NCBI RefSeq assembly: GCF_021462225.1
Contig: NC_061806.1
Span: 868,001-932,000 of the forward strand
DNA from: Girardinichthys multiradiatus
Taxonomy: Eukaryota > Chordata > Actinopteri > Cyprinodontiformes > Goodeidae
Direction: 5' to 3'
DNA length: 64,000 nt
Below are positions 11,072 through 20,589 of the stretch, in pieces. The position numbers were made by a program, and so were the translations under genes. Under the pieces are notes generated by a model. It had not been told where the DNA came from. It did not search any database and worked only from the letters and a program-made list of their open reading frames with translations. The first letter of the stretch is position 1, and the number at the start of each line of letters is the position of its first letter.

Positions 11072-12604
11072 CTAGAAACCTGCAAGCAGCTTTGAAGGCC
11101 CTCGCACCCCTCAGCGCAACTCGGGCTGTTGAGTGACCACAGGAGCCTGGCATCGCCTCATGCACGCCACCGACGATGACACCGCTTCACTTCAACACGT
11201 CGTCACTAAGTGGTACTGTGAGCAACATGTCATATGATCTTCGGTCATGTAGAGTTTCGGTCTGGCAAAAAGAATTCAAACTTTCGAATAGATCGGACCT
11301 TCCAGAAGGACGCTGCATTCGCTTGTTTGTTTGTGGGAGGGGCTAAAACAACATCATCAATTGACTGTGTCAAAATGTCCATCATTAACTCATGATCATG
11401 TATACTACATTTCAAGTGGATCCGATGATGAATGAGGGAGATATAGCCCTTGAAGTGTCCTAGGGGGCGCTATTGATCCAAATTTAAATGTAATCCAATA
11501 GAGCTGTTTAGGGGGTGAGAAAGATCAAGCATATTCAGTTTGGAGTGAATCGGACCTTCCATATGGAAGCTACAGTCATGTGTTTATTAGTGGGCGGGGC
11601 TAGAGTGATGTAATGTATTGACTGTGTCAACATGTCCAGCTTTGATACATGATGATGTACAGTAAGTTTGAAGTGGATCCGATCGGGCATGAGGGAGCTA
11701 GAGCACTTGAAGTGTCGTAAGGGGCGCTGTTGAGCCAAATTCATATGTAATCTAATAGAGCTGTTTAGGGGCTAACAAGGATCAACCATATTGAGTTTGG
11801 AGTAAATCGGACCCTGCATGTGTAATTTAGAGGCAAACGTATCGCCATGGGGTCACATCAGATTTCGCCACGCCGCCACGGCCACACGCTCCAGCCAAAC
11901 CGAAGTTAGACCCACTAGTTATCTGTGTTCTGACACAGATTCAAGTTGATTGGGTAAAGAGGGTCAGAGAGGCACCTTTCCAAGTGAAAAAAGTGACTTC
12001 CGGTTCTGAGGGGGCGTGGCTTTGATGATGTCAGCATATGACCCCATAGGATCGTCGGGAAGCCGAAGGCCCTCCTTCATGCCAACTTTGGTGTGATTTG
12101 TATTTTTTGGGGGAAAGTTATTGCAATTTTTCACTTTTGGCGCGCATGCCAAGTTTGTGCCCCGGCCACACCCCCTAAACATGCTAAAAAACTCACGATT
12201 TTGATAACTTTTAATCCCCCATCCCTTATCTGCATATTGACCAAATATGAAGGCGATAGCTTAAAATCCCTAGGAGTTCGTTAAAGTTCGAGGTGAGTAA
12301 AAGTGAAAAATGGGCAAAAATTGGCCTTTAATTCAAAATGGCCGACTTCCTGTACGTTTCAGGGCATATCCCCAAGAGACTTTTTTTCTTGGTTTGAGGA
12401 GCTCTAGCAGTGTGCCAAATTTCAGATCTCCACGACTTACGGTTGGGCCTATCTCACGTTTGGGGGTGTGGCTAAGTGGTTTGGCCACGCCCACTGACAT
12501 CGACATTATGGAACAAGAATTCTACGCGGGGGACAATTTTGGGTAAAAGCGTGTGCATCTAGGGGCTTGGCAAAGTCCCCATATTGCCTCGCAAAGACGC
12601 AACG

Positions 12605-12764
12605 GAATAATAATAAGAATTCGAGCAATTACATTAGGCCCTTGCAGTTTTCCTGCTCTGGCCTAATAAGAATTCGAGCGATTACAATACGTTTTCCTGC
12701 TCGGGCCTAATAATAAGAATTCGAGCGATTACAATACGCCCTTGCAGTTTTCCTGCTCGGGCCT
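12605..12764. repeat. Hairpin tail units of copy B
   Basis: Three tandem units (near 12612-12665, 12667-12708 and 12712-12764) repeat AGAATTCGAGCRATTACA followed by the GGCCCTTGCAG / CTGCTCGGGCC hairpin. The middle unit lost the left hairpin arm. Confidence 0.6.
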
Positions 12765-12932
12765 AATCATAAGGAAACCATACCAAGTAATAGGAAAGCA
12801 ACCACTAAAGGAACTAGGAGCGAGAGACTTAAACAAACATGATACAAAACCCAAAAATAGAAACATCTACACCAAAAGTAAACCAACACAAAAAATACAA
12901 ACAAAGTCCAAAATGTCGCACCCGACAAGTTC

Positions 12933-13598
12933 TTTAGGTTTTCCTTCCAATCTGTCAAAAATGAAGGTCGAGATTTATGGGGTAAGAACACTGGCGGTTC
13001 GCAATACATTCAGAGGTGCATACTGCCACCTACTGTACATCATTGTATAACTCCACCCACTATATTCTGAGCCTGAGATCACGTGACACCAAGTCGCTGA
13101 TGTAAATTTGTATTCTCAAAGAAAATAAATCATATTCACAAACTGTTATAGCATATTGTATTCATAAAAATAAACCACAACTGTAAACTTGAACTTTGTG
13201 TTTGTAATTTCTTGAAGCTGTAACATTTTATTTTGTTTTCTTACAGAGAAAATATACAATACCTCTTTTGGATTTTACTTATGCACAACTATTGACTAAT
13301 ATGCACACATTTCCGTCTTTACATACACATTGTTTTTGACAGCGTTCTTACCCCATAGAGATTGAAATAAAATGATATTTTCATGTGTTTTAGTCCTTGT
13401 TTTTGCTCTGCAAGAGACCATTTGTTTACAAGGAAAAATGCTTTTCTGAAAGTCACTGACATCATTCATGAAAAGCATCATGGGTTATGGGCACAATGTG
13501 GATATCTTCATGTCTTCGTCCACTTCCTCCTCTTTGGTCTTCCTCCAAGCCTCCTGCCTGTCAGTTGCAGCCTCAACATCCTCCTACTGATTTACTCA
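12933..13598. other. Unassigned stretch
   Basis: A possible repeat fragment (ACTGCCACCTACTGT near 13022) is followed by AT-rich DNA. Short frames on both strands near 13296-13481 have no recognisable motif. Confidence 0.35.
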
Positions 13599-13886
13599 CT
13601 ATGCCTCCTTTTCACGTGTCCAAGCCATCTCAGTCTCCGGCTCTCTGGCTTTATCTTGATCACGTTTAACATGAGCTGTCCCTCTGATGAACTCATTCCT
13701 AATCCTCTCCATCCTCATCACTCCCAAAGAGAACCTCAAGATCTTCATCTCTGCTATCTCAAGCTCTGCCTCCTGTTTCTTCCTCAGTGCCACTGGCTTT
13801 AAGCCATACAACATAGCTGGTTTCCCCACCGTTTTGCACACGTTTCCTTTCATTCTCGCTGATACTGTCATAATCCTTACTGCCAA
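13599..13886 (-). pseudogene. LINE ORF2 C-terminal fragment
   Basis: The minus frame carries M-L-Y-G-L, then K-K-Q-E-A-E-L-E, then M-K-I-L-R-F-S-L-G-V and R-I-R-N-E-F-I-R-G-T. This is the region after the RT domain in a family of fish non-LTR retrotransposons (RTE/craft-like by memory). The RT catalytic core is absent, and the frame breaks beyond 13600. A 5' endonuclease start that may be of the same family is found at about 38760-38890 on the same strand. Confidence 0.5.
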
Positions 13887-13995
13887 CGAAGTGCTGGCAA
13901 CCCATCCTTTTTATACTGCCCAGCTGAATGCTCAATGAGCCACACTTGTCCCTCTCCAGCTCCTCCAGGCAGCCGCACCTGGTGGTGAAGAAGAG

Positions 13996-14655
13996 TTAGC
14001 AGCAGGTAGATCGCACCTCCAGATTCTGACACCACCTTCCCCTCAACGGCCGCCACCCGGCGGCCCAGAAGCTGCTGGTTGAGGCGCTTGACCTGGCCGT
14101 TGGTTTGGGGGGTGATGGCCCGAGGTCAGTGCCACCTTCGCCCCCAGGGCAGTGCAGAAGTGCCACCAGACCTCGTAGGTGAACTGGGGCCTGGGAACAA
14201 AAAACATGTTTGGTCATCAATTTCGCTGGTCTGTAGTGCCGACAGCAGCTTCCTGGAGTGATCAGGTGGCAGGCCTTAGAGAACCGGTCGATGACCACCA
14301 AGATTATAGTCATCACGTGAGAGTTGGGCCGGCCAGTGACAAAATCCAGGGTGACGTGGGACCAGGGCCACCTGGGAACACTAAGTGGCTGGAGGAGGCC
14401 TGCGGGGGGTCGGTTCAAAGACTTGTTCCTGGCACAAACGGTACAAGCGTTCACAAAGTCTCTAATGTCCCTGTGCAGAGAAGGCCACCAAAACCGTCTA
14501 GAGATGGAGGGAATAGTTCTGCTGGCACCCAGATGGGCAGAGAACTTGGCTGAATGAAACCAGCTGATCAGTCTGGAACGTACGGAGGCAGGTATGTAGG
14601 TCCGACCAGGAAGTCCAGCACCCGGTCCCGGGTCATATGGAAGGGCTCGCTGCAC
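13996..14655 (-). pseudogene. pol (fragment): Gypsy integrase (remnant)
   Basis: The minus-strand frame shows the H-H-C-C zinc-binding region (H-S-A-K-F-S-A-H ... C-T-V-C-A-R-N-K) and then L-D-F-V-T-G-R-P, which contains the first catalytic aspartate of the DDE core, followed by V-V-I-D-R-F-S-K-A. Thereafter the frame degenerates, so the second aspartate and the glutamate are lost in a frameshifted, GC-rich stretch. The family enzyme inserts retrotransposon cDNA into the genome. The plus-strand Gypsy at 56.7-60.7 kb is a close relative with the same order of blocks. This copy is truncated at about 13990. Confidence 0.75.
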
Positions 14656-14727
14656 CAGGTCTTTGATCTCCCAGGTTAGGGACCCGACCGTGCAGCTGGG
14701 TGGTAGGATGGGTTCTGCTCGCTTCTC

Positions 14728-15185
14728 TCAGTCTGCCGGCCCAAACTGACGGGAGAGGGCGTCAGACTTAAGGTTTTTGGAACCAGGTCTAAAAGAGATG
14801 GACAGGTTAAAACGAGAAAAAAAAGTGACCAACGTGACTGCATTTAAGCGATTAGCTGACTGGATGTAAGACAGGTTTTTGTGATCTGTCCAAACCAGCA
14901 CGGGATGTTCCGCAGCCTCCAGCCAATGCCTCCACTCCTCCAGAGCCAACTTGATGACCAACTACCACCTTGTAGTTCCGTTCGGCAGCTGTCAGACAGC
15001 GGGAGAAGAAGGCGCAGGGGTAAAGTCGTCTATCCTGGCCAGAGAGTTGGGAGAGGACCACTCCCACCCCGGTGTCTGAGGCATCCACCTCCAGCGTAAA
15101 CTGCTTCGATGTATCTTGTTGGATCAGGACCGGTGCCTGAGAGAACCTGTTCTTCAGCGAGGTGAAGGCGGCCTCGGCGTCAGTG
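14728..15185 (-). pseudogene. pol (fragment): Gypsy RNase H (remnant)
   Basis: Two minus-strand pieces (15088-14852 and 14961-14728) read [19 protein letters not shown] and then L-A-L-E-E-W-R and W-T-D-H-K-N-L. These are the D-A-S, E and T-D-H-K-N blocks of Gypsy RNase H, which removes RNA from the RNA-DNA hybrid. The end L-K-S-D-A-L-S-R-Q is the usual boundary to the integrase linker. A frameshift separates the pieces. Confidence 0.75.
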
Positions 15186-15919
15186 CTCCAGCAGAAGAAA
15201 TTTGGTGGAGGTCATCGCCATCAGGGGGGCCGCTGCCTGGCTGTAGTTCTGGATGAACCTCCGGTAAAAGTTAGCAAACCCCAAGAACTGTTGTAGCTTC
15301 TTCCGGGAATCTGGTACCGGCCAATCCACCACTGCAAGGACCTTTTCGGGTTCAGCGCGAACCCGTGCACCCTCCAGAATGAAACCCAGGAAACTGACGG
15401 TAGGCTGATGGAAGTCACACTTCTCGATTTTAACAAATAGTCTATTCTCAAGGAGGCGTTGTAGGACTAATCGGATGTGGCGGCTGTGTTCCTCGAGGTC
15501 TCTGGAATAAATGAAAATATCGTCCATACACAAAAACAAAAATGTTCAGGAAGTCTCTCAAAACATCATTTACGAGGGCCTGAAACACCGCAGGACCATT
15601 GCATAAACCAAAAGGCATAACTAAATACTCAAAATGTCCCAAGGGGGTTTTAAACCGTCTTCCACTGGTCTCCGGGGCGGATTTGGATGAGGTGGTAGGC
15701 GTTTCTGAGATCCAGCTTAGTAAACACTGTGGTGCCATGGACAGGCTCAAAAGTCGAAGCTAAGAATGGCAAGGGATATTTATTCTTAACTGTGATAGCT
15801 TTAAGCCCCCTGTAATCTATGCAGGGATGTAGGGTTCCATCCTTCTTGCCCACAAAGAAAAAACCTGCAGCCAGGGGCGACAAGGAAGGTCTGATAATGC
15901 CAGCCGCCAGGGACTCCAC
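15180..15919 (-). pseudogene. pol (fragment): Gypsy reverse transcriptase (remnant)
   Basis: From right to left the minus strand encodes G-I-I-R-P-S-L-S-P, then [33 protein letters not shown] and a C-M-D-D-I-F catalytic box, then C-D-F-H and F-Y-R-R-F-I. This order covers RT motifs 1-7 and the connection. Two frame changes (near 15700 and 15540) disrupt it. The N-terminal edge is cut at about 15920 by a Tc1-derived end. Gag and protease are missing, and the strand is opposite to the 56.7-kb relative. Confidence 0.8.
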
Positions 15920-15921
15920 TA

Positions 15922-16075
15922 CAGGTCCTTCTCAAAATATTAGCATATTGTGATAAAGATCATTATTTTCCATAATGTCATGATGAAAATTTAACATTCA
16001 TATATTTTAGATTCATTGCACACTAACTGAAATATTCCAGGTCTTTTATTGTCTTAATACGGATGATCTCCATCT
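15922..16075. mobile_element. Tc1-like terminal relic
   Basis: After a TA dinucleotide (15920-15921) the sequence CAGGTCCTTCTCAAAA begins and runs about 150 bp almost identically to the left end of the Tc1-like relic at 50033. It then changes to unrelated DNA without any transposase, so only one end survives. Confidence 0.75.
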
Positions 16076-17090
16076 CCATTGAGATCTGCACCAATCACCA
16101 CTCATATTCTGCATCACTTGATCTAACTCGCTCCTGAATTTCTCCTAACTCACATCCCACCTGTAGGGCACAACCACAAAGAACACTGAACATCACACCT
16201 TCAGATTCTTCCGTCAGATTCAATACACTATGTAACGTGTATAAAGTGTAATACAGTTGTTGCATAATAATTGTGGGTTAATACACACACTCACACAGTT
16301 CTGGATTGTAAAGGAGGAGTAAAGATAAAATAATCTCAGAAACTTTGTTATGAAAAATAACCAAAACCAAACATATACTATATGTTGAACTCAGCTGGGT
16401 AACATCCTCCCCTCTCTAAATTGGCATGCATCCTTGCATGTTGTACTTAACACAATTTTAAAGGGTAATACAATTATTAGCTATAGGGTCGAATGAAAAA
16501 CTCTCAGATAAGGCTTTGTCTAACCATTGTAAGATGTATTGCATTACACTAACTAATGGGCTCCCTTAATATGGGGTAAGTAAACTTTCTTTGAGCCACT
16601 CTTTCTCTTGTAGATCTCCCCAGCCCCACTTCATTGTCTGTGCCTCTCTCTCTCAGTTCATTTTGCTCATTCACATTCTCTGCTTCATTTGTGACTCCAG
16701 GTTAATTTTCAAGTCCATTGTCAAAACCACACTGTTCACTTGGAGTACTGCCTGTAGTTAAAATTGCCCACTTTCCTGTGCAGATATTGGATGGAATATC
16801 ACTGCATCAGGGTTCAAAGGAAACTGATATGAAGTTCAGCTCTCAACCCCTGATTGTTCATGTATGTCATCACTTTGGAAATCAGTTTGGGGTGACTCTT
16901 CTGCTTTACCAATCTCCACACACCCAGTGTCCTCCAAGACTGTGTCCGCTTCTTATTGTTTTCATGAGTCTCATTTCTACCACATAAAGATTGAGCAGAC
17001 GAGGAGTGAACTTCATCCTCTGGGTGAGGTGAGTCTGTTTCCTCAATTCCACAAGGATCAGTATGTTCTCATGTTGTTTTTACTGTTTTG
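16076..17090. other. Unassigned stretch
   Basis: No recognisable coding motif was found. The right part (after about 16690) may be the 3' untranslated or LTR-proximal part of the antisense Gypsy that starts at 17095, but I see no LTR boundary. Confidence 0.35.
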
Positions 17091-17094
17091 GGTT

Positions 17095-18599
17095 TTAAGT
17101 TGATAGGGATTGCTTCCTCAAGAGAAGATGGTGAAAATCCGAATGGTAACAGTAAATCTCGGTGCAGGACTCTCTCAGGCCTATTTGTATTCTTGGGAAT
17201 GACAACATAGACAGGCAAGTCAGGTATCTGCTTAACAACCTGGTATATAACCTCACTTCAGCATTGTCCAATTTTATGTCTGCCTCTAAGGCCAACATTT
17301 CGCACAAGGACTCTATCCCCTGTGGCTAGAGTGGACTCACTTTGTCACTTTGTTGTCAAACCTTTGTTTGTTTGGCAATGCCTGCTTTTGACTAGGCTCA
17401 CTGGCAAGCTGATAGCTTGCTGATAGACTTTCTGTCAGCTTTTTGCCATATTCTGCTACATCGCTCTGGGATAAGACCGAAAGCTATGCAATTGTATGTA
17501 TAGAAGAGGTTGCACAAAGTCTCTCCACCTATTTTTGTGTGTTCCCAACATCTCGACAAGAGTCCTGTTGAGTCTCTCCATGGGATTTCCACAGGCATAA
17601 TATGGCGTTGTTCTTGTCTTTTTTAGGCCTTGATAGTTGCTGATTCAAAATTGCGACCCTGATCACTGTTTAAACAATTGGGGAACCCATATTGAATGAA
17701 AAAGCTGTTCCAGAGGGCCTTAGCAACTGTCCTAGCCTTTTGATCTGCCGTTAAGCCTGCTACCGCATATTTGATAAAATGGTCCATAATGGCCAGAAAG
17801 GTTGTCCATGAAGACTAATTCCATTGGACAACTTGTTTTGATATTCACTAATGGATCACTCTTTTCAGCTCGTGCTTTCCTGCGCGCACATCTTTTGCAT
17901 GTTTGGATTTTGTCATTTAGATCTAAGGTCATTCAGCCCAAAAAAAAAAAAAACATGCGCGCATAAGATCTAAGGTCCTATTAACACCTGTGTGTCCAAA
18001 AGCGTCATGAAGGTTTTCAAGTGCTCGGTGTCTGTTTCTGGTTGGGAGGACAAGTTGATAGAAGAGCTTTCCTTGATCAAAACGCTTTCTGTATAAGACC
18101 TCTCTAGTTAGCACTAACTGGTTCATTGTTCTCAACATTAGCTAAACACCTCGACTTTCCTGCTGTCTAAGTATTTTAACTGCTCAGACAATGTCAATTA
18201 CTCGGCTTATGACTGGATCTTGTCTCTGTTCCTGTGCCCAATCTTCAAGACATTTTTGGCAACATACATGACCCAAGCATATCTGCTTGGCAAAATACAT
18301 GGTAGAGCAGATGCTTCAGTGACTAAGCATTCTTCGGGTACCCATAGATGTAAATGACCTGACTCTACATTAGGCATTGGGGTCAGTCCATGCCTTTGAC
18401 ACACAGCTTTTACTGCTTCAGATAGGAAATTGGATGCTTTGTCAACATGCAAGAACTGCCCAATGAACATTTTAATCCTATCATCCTCATCTTGAGAACT
18501 GGTATCAAATGTGTCAATGTCTTGGGGGTGTGGACACCTTGAAAGTCTATCAGCCTTTTTGTTCTTTTTGCCAGCTCTGTGTTCAATGTTGAGGTGGAT
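17095..18599 (-). pseudogene. pol (fragment): Second antisense Gypsy pol (RNase H end and integrase)
   Basis: Minus-strand pieces in order are as follows. At 18600-18540, I-E-H-R-A-G-K-K-N-K-K-A-D-R-L-S-R is the end of RNase H. At 18110-17940, H-D-A-F-G-H-T-G and further right C-K-R-C-A-R-R-K form the integrase zinc finger, followed by M-E-L-V-F-M-D. At 17600-17400, a C-terminal core piece is rich in W and R. At 17307-17095, the C-terminal domain has V-L-R-N and E-S-C/L-H-R-D-L-like blocks in shifted frames. The family differs from the 14-15.9 kb copy (short linker, different zinc-finger spacing). An A/T run near 17941-17953 interrupts the zinc finger. A solo LTR sits at its RNase H edge. Confidence 0.65.
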
Positions 18600-18604
18600 G
18601 CTCC

Positions 18605-19880
18605 TGTCAGGATCTGCCATTTGGTTCTTTGTTTTTGTTTACTTTGCCATTAAAGATTTTCCCTGTTCCTTTGATTAGTAGTTTAGTTGGTTTAGTTTAT
18701 GTTAGCTTAGATTCTTGTGCTTGTTTACATGTCCTTAGATTTAGTTCTCTCTAGAGTTACTATTTATGTGTAGCTTATATTTAATGTTTCTATTAGTTTA
18801 ATAGCTGTGTTTATTGATTCCTTCTGTTTAATTTGTTCTGCCTTTCCTCTTTGCTGTTCCCTTAGTAGTTCCTTCTCTTGTCTTCTCTTCAGTTATTATT
18901 TACTCAGTGTCAATTTCCCTTTTATATTAGTAACTATCCCCAGCCTTATTTCTAGTATAGTTCTCCATATTAGTCTCTACTGTTTAAGTTCCTTCCAACA
19001 GGTTATAGTTTATAGTTATTTGTTTTCCACTTATGTAATGTTTACGTTTTAGTTTATAGTAATTCTAGGTCTTCGCTTCCCTGATCCTTCCCTGATCCTT
19101 AGATTCTAGTTTCCCTTTGGTTTTCTTATAGTTTAGTTCCCTCGTGTCCCTGTGTTTTCTAGTTCTTGTCACCATAGTAACCATTGTAGTGGAATTTTCT
19201 TATCAAAGTGGATGGAAGTTGACTCATAACAAGAGAAAATCCAGACTTTGTCTTTATAAGTTTTATTCAAAGGCATTCAGCGTTTGAAGGCCCTGACACT
19301 GAGGTTAGTCAGTGAAGCAGAGCCCCGATCAACATTTACACACAGTATTTATACCAAACATGACAGTGTTATCTCAACTTCAAAGAGTCTGTGTTTTATG
19401 GCCCTAGACCCTCCTGCTCTTCCTGAGGCATCACCCTAAATGATGGGTTTTTAAACTTCTGAAAATGGCTTTACAGCTTCCTCCTCTAACACAGATGTTC
19501 TGAGGAGTAAGGTAACCTAAAGGTCATACACTTTGGAACACTTAATTAAAAGAATTTCCATTACACCATTCATTCCCTCAGTCTCCACAGCCAGTTCCCG
19601 CACCTGCGTCCACTTCTCTTCTGATTAACCTAGCTTCTCGCTCATTGGTTCACTCTGCTTCTCTCCCTGCTTATATACCCGGTTCCTCTCATGTATATAA
19701 TGTTTGTCACGTCTTTCCCCGAGCTCTTTGGATTATGCTTCGTGTGAATCCTCTTCTGTGAATCTCCTACGACCTTGTAAGTGCTGACCTCCGAGCCTTG
19801 ATTAAAGAAGATCTGTTTTCAATATGCTGAGCCCAAGCGACTGTTTGCATTTAGGTCCAAAACAACTTCAGACCGTGATA
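18605..19880 (+). repeat. Solo Gypsy LTR
   Basis: It begins TGTCAGGATCTGCC and ends CCGTGATA, a decayed TGACA. Perfect 5-bp flanks GCTCC (18600-18604 and 19881-19885) mark the insertion. It was inserted into the Gypsy RNase H region and is itself split by the LTR at 19185-19565, so the LTR proper is about 0.9 kb. The plus frame at 18807-19052 is a T-rich chance frame. Confidence 0.75.
19185..19565 (-). repeat. Solo ERV LTR nested in the Gypsy LTR
   Basis: Begins TGTAGTGGAATTTTC and ends GAATTTCCATTACA, with 4-bp flanks CCAT (19181-19184 and 19566-19569). TATAAGTTTTATTCAAA near 19255 is the complement of an AATAAA region, so the LTR is on the minus strand. It is related to the ERV LTR at 2522-2941. 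Confidence 0.75.
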
Positions 19881-19910
19881 GCTCCCACCACCACCATATA
19901 GTGTTAGTAT

Positions 19911-20420
19911 TGTATTGGAATAATTGTATATAGATTTATCTTATATTTTATCCTTTTCTATTAACTTTACAATTTGATCTTTATAACCTTTCATGCTGTA
20001 TGTGTGAGTAAGGATGTGATGAGTTTGTTTGTAGGCAAGGATCTAAGGTGGAGCTGGGAAGAAGCAGTCACAGATGAGGGTGTCATAAAGAGGGTGGCTG
20101 ATTGTGCTGAACAGAAGACACACTGATCTTAAGATGGGGGGAGAATGTGGAAGTGTGTTGTTACAAGATAATGGTGTTTATGTCCTGTTTACGTTGCATC
20201 TGTTTTTCCCATCCTTTAGAGAGCAACGTTTATTGTAACTAGGGAGCCCCAAAGAAAATAAAAAGAAAGGAATGAACAGATGGTTTTCAGAGCGGTAGGA
20301 GATCTGTAACTGAAAGCACATCTCTGTCCGTTCTCCTCGCAGCGAGTAAAATAACTAATTCTTTGTCTTTCTCTTCTTTTTGTGATGATTATAAGTATTT
20401 TAGGTTGTTTAAACCTGACA
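19911..20420 (+). repeat. 5' LTR of the 14-kb ERV
   Basis: The segment starts TGTATTGGAATAATTG and ends AACCTGACA. It matches 33396-33919 over its whole length with scattered substitutions and small indels. An AATAAA-containing purine stretch lies near 20255. The primer-binding site follows five bases later. As the upstream LTR it would carry the promoter; no certain TATA box was identified. I saw no clear target duplication. Confidence 0.85.
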
Positions 20421-20425
20421 TTATT

Positions 20426-20446
20426 TGGTCCTTCGAGAGCCGGATT
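20426..20446 (+). promoter_or_regulatory. Primer-binding site, tRNA-Tyr-like
   Basis: TGGTCCTTCGAG, then AG, then CCGGATT. The complement fits the 3' end of eukaryotic tRNA-Tyr (CCGGCTCGAAGGACCA) for 12 bases, then continues after a two-base insertion. It lies just downstream of the LTR, as required for priming minus-strand DNA. Confidence 0.65.
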
Positions 20447-20589
20447 CCAATTATGACTGAGGATTCCAGCGGGTTGGTGGACTCCAGTAAAGACCGTGCG
20501 CACGGCAGTCTTCATCAGGGAGACTCACAGACCCTTTCCGGGACTGGACCTCGGCCCGCCCGCTGGAGTCTGACGGCTGATGGAATTCC

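Larger units (their letters stand above)
8882..12764. mobile_element. Composite modular repeat inserted in the LTR (two tandem copies)
   Basis: An insertion bounded by AATCATAA on both sides (8874-8881 and 12765-12772). Copy A (8882-11071) and copy B (11072-12764) both start CTAGAAACCTGCAAGCAG and both end in hairpin units closing with GGGCCTAA. Inside, blocks of roughly 0.25-0.8 kb recur. The motif CAAAATGGCCGACTTCCTGT occurs near 9908, 10691 and 12335. The motif TTTGATGATGTCAGCATATGACC occurs, in variant form, near 9591, 10378 and 12022. TGGAGTGAATCGGACC occurs near 9352 and 11541. No long reading frame is conserved, so the element looks non-autonomous. Its class is not established: an 8-bp duplication fits hAT, P or Merlin-like mechanisms, but the ends do not match their consensus. 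Confidence 0.6.
7779..12927 (-). repeat. Solo Gypsy LTR, split by a later insertion
   Basis: The left part (7779-8881) begins TGTCACGG and the right part (12765-12927) ends CCCGACA. The five bases AGTTC flank both ends (7774-7778 and 12928-12932), a perfect target duplication that shows the two parts are one LTR. A polyadenylation-like TTTATTC near 7855 indicates minus orientation. The LTR at 42906-44984 is homologous: shared features include a TTTATTCAA block early, an A-rich middle with AACTAAAGCTRACCTA, and the end CAAAGTCCAAAATKTC. With no internal region between, this is a solo LTR left by recombination. Minus frames at 8062-8253 and 8698-8895 are chance. Confidence 0.8.

Noticed and set aside
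12605..12764. CRISPR-like series of short repeats
   Set aside because: Units are contiguous hairpin tails without unique spacers, in vertebrate DNA.
14079..14557. Plus-strand frames of 60-124 codons
   Set aside because: Antisense to the Gypsy integrase remnant.
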